Of a stretch of 64,000 nucleotides of DNA, positions 58,084 through 64,000 are shown in pieces. The stretch is from Brassica napus (taxonomy: Eukaryota; Streptophyta; Magnoliopsida; Brassicales; Brassicaceae). The translations under genes and the position numbers were made by a program. Positions within the stretch are counted from its first letter, which is position 1, and the number at the start of each line of letters is the position of its first letter. The notes beneath the pieces are model-generated. The model was not told where the DNA came from. It saw nothing but the letters and a program-made list of their open reading frames with translations, and made no database searches. The stretch lies in NCBI RefSeq assembly GCF_020379485.1, contig NC_063439.1:14205683-14269682 (forward strand), given 5' to 3'.

Positions 58084-60664
58084 ATGGAGAACATAGAGCG
58101 CGACCAACCATCGATCGACGGAGACACGTTTCCATCGAGCGACGGTGAGTCAGAAGAACCCACCTATACGGAGTCACCAACATCAATCGATACCGTCCAG
58201 CCGGAAGCAGGTAAGTTTTCTCTTACCAAGCCTGCTAATGAGAAAGTAGTCCAAACTGAACTAAATGGTCAAACGAGCAATGAAACTAGCCAAACTGAAC
58301 AGGGGACTGAAATCCCTGTTAAGGTAAATTCCACCTTAACTAAAGGTGAAGATATAAAATTGTCCATACAAGACTACCTTGATCCTGGTAGGACCTATTC
58401 CAATAGGTCCGCTATTAAAATACCAGAAGACGATACCAAGAAATCTAAGTTTAACGCAGATTACTACCGTATGGTTCGTCAAAACCCATTCCGTGGATCC
58501 CTCCCAGAACACCCACAAGATCATATTGAGACATTGGAAGAATTAATACCAGATGAATATGATCATTGCAAACTATTCTCATTCTCCCTAGAAGGAGAAG
58601 CCCTCAGGTGGTTGAACTGTTTAGCGACAGGATCACTCACATGTTGGGAAGAGATTAGAAGAGCTTTCCTTAGAGAATTTTTCACTGATGAACGCTACTG
58701 GGAAGTAAGAAAACAAATTTCTACATTTCGCCAAGGTCCACGCGAATCATTTAAAAACGCTTGGGGAAGATTCAGAGGCTATGAACTTGAATGTCCTCAT
58801 CATGGTTATTCAGAACCACAACATCTTAACATCTTTTATGGAGGTGTTAATTTGAGCTATAAAACCACACTCGATACAGCGAGTGATGGAAATTTCATCA
58901 CTAGGAATCCCGAAAGAGCTAGACGCCTTATCAAGAATATGACAACGGGAAGATCTTATGAAAAAATGGATGAAGAAATAGAAAAAACTACAAATCCAAA
59001 AGACAATTCTGATTTATTAGAAATTAAGAATTCCCTTGAATCCCTTCATTCCTTTCTTCAAAACAAACACCGATCTGATATAGCCCAGATCGACGACAAC
59101 GCTTTGTCTGACACATATGATTATTCGGATGAAGAAACGAACTGCTCTGATCCTTACTCTGTGTTTCATGTCGAGAGCTTTACCCAAGCTTATGACACTG
59201 CTTTAAAATCACGTACCGGAAGAGAAAGGTTTAATATCAGACAAGCTCTTACAGGCAACCGTAAGACAAAATCGGAGTTTTACGGAAAAATAAATATGGT
59301 TTACGGAGAATTGATGGAGAAAGCAGATTCTTTAGGAGAACTAATCCGAAAATTAGAAGGTCAAGTAGCTGAGATTGTAACTGCCATAAAGAGAGACGCT
59401 GGATGTCTTCCCGGAAGGACTGATCTAAACCCAAGACGTCAATTCAGTGCCGTAATGCTGCGCAGCGGTAAAAACCTCGCAGCAGATACGAGGAATAATT
59501 CAGATGTTGGAAAGCCTGACGATGCCGATAAGACCGGGAAAAGCAACTCTCATCCTAATTTTCTTGACGAACTTGACCCAAATCCATCTCAAGACAACCG
59601 GAAAACCACCGCTGAAAAGGCTAAGGAAAATGCAATAAACTTAGAACTAGAAGAAGATACGGAGATTGAGGATGAAATCGATCGACAGTACGGAACTGAC
59701 GTCGATCGACCCAAAACACCCACCATCGATCGACAACCAGAGAAACCCGTCGATCGACGGTCTACTCAACCCGAGCCCATAATTGAACGAGTCTATAGAA
59801 CTTTACCCCCTTTTCCTCCTAAAACACAAACTAAGAAATCATTAAAAACGCAATCTGCAAGAAAGCCTTAGATAGGATTTCTGTCGAGATGTCTCTTAGT
59901 GATGCTATAAAAATAGCACCTTCAATTAAGAAGTATATAAAGGCTATGACATCTCCAAATAACCCAATCGCAGAACATAGCGTGATGATGATTTCAGATG
60001 AAGTAAGTGCTATGATTAAAGGAGAAACTCCAACGAAGAGATCCGATCCTGGTAGTTTCGTCCTAGATTGTAAAATACAAAACACGCGCTTCCCTAGTTC
60101 ACTATGTGACCTCGGCTCTAGCGTGAACCTTATGCCTTACTCTGTTGCTGTGACGTTAGGATACAAAGAGTTTATGCCAACTCCGATCACCCTGGTTTTA
60201 GCTGATAGATCTATTAGGGTACCCGAAGGAATTCTCAAAGATGTTCCCATAAAGATTAACGATTGCATCGTGCCTACGGATTTTGCTGTGTTGAAATACA
60301 GACAAGAACCCAAAGACCCCCTCATTCTGGGTCGGCCATTCCTAGCTACAGCTGGAGCAATCATTGACGTCAAAGAAGGACGAATTAATTTGAACATAGG
60401 GGATATCTCGATGACTTTTGATATGGAGAAACTGAATAAGCGACCCTTAATAGATGACCAGGCCTTCTACGTGGAAAAGGTTTCTGAGGATGAAAGAGAC
60501 TCTTTCATAAACATGTGTTCAGACAACCCTTTAGAAGACACCCTTAACCACGTGGAAAATGAAGTGTTCAGCATATCAGATAGGACAGACGATTACATCC
60601 AACTAATGGACGCTAGCATCAACGTTGCAAACGTAGAAGAAAATAATGATTCAGAAGTTGTCAT
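58084..60664 (+). pseudogene. Gag-protease of element F (Athila lineage), frameshifted and truncated
   Basis: The ATG at 58084 starts a 595-residue frame: Ser-Ile-Asp-rich N-terminus, gag core (NPFRGSLPEHPQDHIETLEE, FTDERYWEVRKQISTF, CPHHGY), then GCLPGRTDLNPRRQFSAVML with RSGKNL, a known Athila gag feature. A frameshift near 59865 separates it from the protease frame, which has KALDRISVEMSLSDAIKIAP, CDLGSSVNLMPYSVAV (the DLG-type active site usual in Athila) and LILGRPFLATAGAIID. The gene is lost at about 60664 where LTR L6 begins, so RT and integrase are absent. Confidence 0.88.
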
Positions 60665-61920
60665 CGATCGTCCCGCTCGGTCGCTACGTAGCGATCGTCC
60701 CGCTCGGTCGCTATGTAGCGACCGAGCTCGAGCCAAAGCTCGGTCGCTACGTAGCGACCGAGCGATCGTCCTGCTCGGTCGCTACGTAGCGACCGAGTCC
60801 CGCTCGGTCGCTACGTAGCGACCGAGCCCAAGCCAAAGCTCGGTCACTACGTAGCGACCGAGCGCTCGTCCCGCTCGGTCGCTACGAAGCGACCGGGCTC
60901 GAGCCAAAATTCGGTCGCTGTGTAGCGATTGAACCTTTCCAAACATCGATACGACACCAGTTCTTGCATTCTCGTCAAACCTTCGAACGCTATCTCCCGA
61001 AGACCGTAGCAAGCTCAGTCCATGTTTCCCGCCATTCTAATTCATCGATCAAACTTAGCGGATTAGAAACCGCGGAATACTCGTAGTAAACGTGTCGAGT
61101 CGGAAGACGGCCCAAAGGGACCTAAAACCCGACTCGAGGCCCATCCTATGATTTTCCTAACCAAAAGCCCGTAAACCACAGCATGGTTTACGCTTGGCCC
61201 ACAAGGAAGGATAAATGTCAAGTTTCCGCGGATAAATACGGAAGTTTTGAAGATAATTGTGAAGATCGGGAAAATGGAATATCTCCATTTTTATGCTATG
61301 ACGGCTTAAGAGCAGAAGAGTAAAAGCGTAAACCGACCTTGGAGCTAGTATATAAGGAGTCCTAGGCGAGGAGCAGAAGGGAGAGCTTTTCAGATTCGGA
61401 ATTCTCTGCACTTAGAACCTTTAGGCTTATTTTCGACAAGTTCGGTTTCTATGACTGGCACTCGATTACTAGACGAACTCGCCCAGGCAGTTCGATCTCT
61501 TGTCCAGCTCTATCAATTGAACTACGTTCGGCTTGATCCTCAAAAGGGGTACGTAGGCAGCCTTTAACAAGGTTCAGTCCGAAATCAATCAAAAACCTTT
61601 TCTTTATCTATTTCGTCTTTCGTTATCGAGCTGCGACTAAACTAGGTTTGAGCTATTAGGCCGCTAGAACTAAGTAACTCGCTGACAGCCTTTGCGGCCA
61701 AAGCTTTCATGATCTCTTGTAATGATCGCAACGGTCTTACGCGGACTCGAAATAAGATCTACTGGTTTCTCTAAACTCGTTTGTTATCTTTTCATGATTT
61801 CCGCATATATTCGGTCACTTGTCGTTGGCTCTCGCAGAGATCCGGGACCTCTGGGAAATTAGGGTTTTCCTAGTTTCCTTATTTAAACGGAAATCGACAG
61901 TGCAAATTTCGGTTCCCACA
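60665..61920 (+). repeat. LTR L6, 5'-truncated (beta-type R/U5)
   Basis: It begins inside a palindrome array (first cores near 60680-60930) and is nearly identical to the 3' part of L5, ending TTCCCACA at 61920. The U3 start is missing. The junction with F shares CGATCG, present in both partners, which suggests microhomology joining. Confidence 0.85.
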
Positions 61921-62925
61921 CCGCTCGGTCTCTACGTAGCGACCGAGCTCAAGCCAAAGCTCGGTCGCTACGTAGAGACCGAGCGATCGTCCCGTTCGGT
62001 CGCTACGTAGCAACCGAGCTCAAGCCAAAGCTCGGTTGCTACGTAGCGACCGAGCACTCGTCCCGCTCAGTCGCTACGTAGCGACGGGGCTCGAGCCGAA
62101 GTGCGGTCGCTGTGTAGCAATTGAACTCTTCCGGACATCGACAGACATCAATCCATGCATTCTCGTCAAATCTTCGAACGCTATCTCCCGAAGACCGTAG
62201 CAAGCTCAGACCACGTTTTCCGCTATTCCAACTCATCGATTAAACTTCGCGGATGAGAAAACGCGGAAAATCCGCAGTAAACGTGTCGAGTCGGAAGACG
62301 GCCCAAAGGGACCTAAAACACGACTCGAGGCCCATCCTACGATTTCCTAACCCAAATCCTGTAAACCGCAACACGGTTTACGCTTGGCCCACAAGGAAGG
62401 ATAAATGTCAAGTTTCCGCGGATAAATACGGAAGTTTTGAAGATAATTGTGAAGATCGGGAAAAATGGAATATCTCCATTTTTATGCCATGACGGCTTAA
62501 GGGCAGAAGAGTAAAAGCGTAAACCGACCTTGGAGCTAGTATATAAGGAGTCCTAGGCGAGGAGCATGGGGGAGAATTTTTTCAGAGCAAACTTAGCACT
62601 TAGAGCAATTTAGGCAATTTTCCATTTTTGTTATTACGAGCTGCGACTCAATTAGGTTTAGCCGTCTTAGGGTTGCTAGAACTAGGAATCTCGCCGACAG
62701 CTCTCGAGCACAGGCTTATACCTTGTTGTAAACGCTCATACGCAAATTCGGAATAAGATCTTCTTTGCTCTCGTTTTCGATTTCTTATTCTTTATCGCTG
62801 TTATTCTCGTGTTCTGATTGCTTGACGTGTGGTAATTAGCAGATATCCGGGTCCTCTGGGAAATTAGGGTTTTCCTAGTTTCCTTATTTAAACGGAAATC
62901 GACGGTGTGAATTTCGGTTCCCACA
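61921..62925 (+). repeat. LTR L7, 5'-truncated (alpha-type R/U5), 5' LTR of a partial element
   Basis: It begins inside a palindrome array directly after L6 and ends TTCCCACA at 62925. TATATAAG is near 62538. A mutated tRNA-Asn-type primer site (TGGCGCTGGAAGGAGGGT, 62929-62946) and a gag gene follow, so it is the 5' LTR of an element leaving the right edge. Confidence 0.85.
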
Positions 62926-62994
62926 GTTTGGCGCTGGAAGGAGGGTGGGTACGGATCAATCTAACCCGCAAAAGCCACACACTCTCAATCAGAC

Positions 62995-64000
62995 ATGTCA
63001 ACTAACGACGCGGATAACGTGCAAACTCCTCTTAACGGAGGCAGCGGCACCGATCTCCACACTCCAGTAGCGGACGTATCCGCGGCCAACGCACAAGCCA
63101 ACGCCGCGACGCTCGAGGAGTTTAAAAAGATGTTCGCCACCTATGAGAAAAGGTCGGAAGAACAGGATAAGCTCGTGAATACCTTGACCAAACAGGTTGA
63201 AACCTTAACGGCAAGAACCCAAGCTATCCGTCCCCGCGGAACCACCAAAATCCGCGGGAAGAGGTTCGACTTCGCCACCCCACTCGATAGAGCAGGAGTC
63301 GCGCGGGAACGACCCTCCGGTCAAAACCCTAGCGAGAAATCTCCCATCGAAAAGGGGAACCCTGAAAGTCTTCCGCCCCCTGCAAAGGACTCGGAGGATA
63401 ACGAAGCCGAACACATTGACCTGGATCCTAGCGATGTCTCCAACGACACCGACGAGGATGTCGACAGACATCCAAGAAGGACCAGAAGCCGATCCGCTCG
63501 GGAAGGCTCCCCGTTCGAAAAACCAATGACGGAAGAAGAGGAAGTCGCCTATTGGAACGAACAAGAGGAGCTGGCCGAAAAGCAAACCGAGCTCACTCGC
63601 AGTAAACGCCGACAAACTCGGAAATCCACTGATGAGACATCGGATATCCGCGATCTTCGCGACTACATCACCAAGACTGCGGCAGAAGTGAGAGCCGTAA
63701 AGTCTCAAATCCATCATGCTACTAGTGCTGCCCCCCAGATCGATCGACTGTTGGAAGGAGCTCGAAAGACCCCCTTTACCAATCGAATTTCGGACATGAG
63801 GGTGTCCGATCCGGGAAAAATCAAAGTACCAAAGTACGATGGTACGGCCGATCCAAAGCGCACCTTCAGGCTTTCCACATCGCGATGGGAAGAGCAAGAC
63901 TGAAGGACGGCGAAAAGGATGCCGGCTATTGCCGCCTGTTCGTCGAAAATCTCGAAGGAGCAGCGCTCGAATGGTTCGCACGCCTTCGTCGCAACACCAT
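62995..64000 (+). pseudogene. Gag of a D-like element, frameshifted, open to the right edge
   Basis: The first ~288 residues are almost identical to D's gag, from the same ATG context. One A is missing near 63857 (GATCCAAAGCG against GATCCAAAAGCG in D), shifting the frame just before the gag core. The core sequence continues in the shifted frame ([20 protein letters not shown]) to the window end. It is otherwise well preserved and so rather recent. Confidence 0.88.

Larger units (their letters stand above)
56643..60664 (+). mobile_element. Element F: Athila-lineage element, 3' part lost
   Basis: 5' LTR 56643-57959, primer site 57964-57981, gag-protease 58084 to about 60664, where it is cut in mid-gene by a Tat LTR fragment. 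It was inserted in G's 5' LTR. Its 3' LTR is absent, so no target duplication can be tested. Same superfamily as A and I but a divergent gag. Confidence 0.85.

Overview
This is plant nuclear DNA made almost entirely of LTR retrotransposons inserted into one another. I found no host gene, tRNA, rRNA or CRISPR array. Every coding region is a retrotransposon gag, protease, pol or accessory gene, and most are broken. LTR, primer-site and protein features fit a Brassicaceae genome, probably Brassica, in a heterochromatic and perhaps pericentromeric region. The species is inference. The presence of a CRM-type (centromeric) chromovirus supports the pericentromeric setting.

Layout. (1) 1-5968, minus: element A, an Athila-lineage element leaving the left edge, with a 5' LTR, tRNA-Asp-type primer site and an uninterrupted gag-protease frame of at least 1,507 codons. 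(2) 5969-6651: a scrap of an older Tat-lineage pol (J). (3) 6652-33670, minus: element I, a decayed relative of A with no pol. Its 3' LTR is split by element B (7392-28579, plus), a full-length but decayed Tat element with gag, protease, RT, two RNases H, integrase and an antisense accessory gene. B is itself interrupted by C (10957-17599, minus; an intact-looking CRM chromovirus) and by K (19943-23184; probably a solo LTR). (4) 33671-56642, minus: element G, a gag-protease-only Tat derivative. It is broken by a plus-strand composite D/H (34957-52481), which in turn contains E (41871-50107, minus). (5) 56643-60664, plus: F, another Athila-lineage element, inserted in G's 5' LTR. (6) 60665-64000, plus: two LTR fragments in tandem, then another gag running off the right edge.

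Nesting reaches five levels (J > I > G > D/H > E). Four insertions have matching 5-bp target duplications visible in the window: B, ataac; C, caact; K, gacac; E, atctt. The outer ends of D/H do not match, and its two LTRs have different R/U5 halves, so D/H looks like a recombinant of two insertions.

The most unusual content is in the Tat derivatives D, E, G and H. Their LTRs carry arrays of a 26-bp perfect palindrome. E also has a tandem repeat of exactly 182 bp built around the same palindrome core. Two divergent Tat elements (B and D) carry an antisense gene with plausible introns and its own TATA box. These non-autonomous elements lack RT and integrase, so they would have to be mobilised by a helper such as a B-like Tat element; that is inference.
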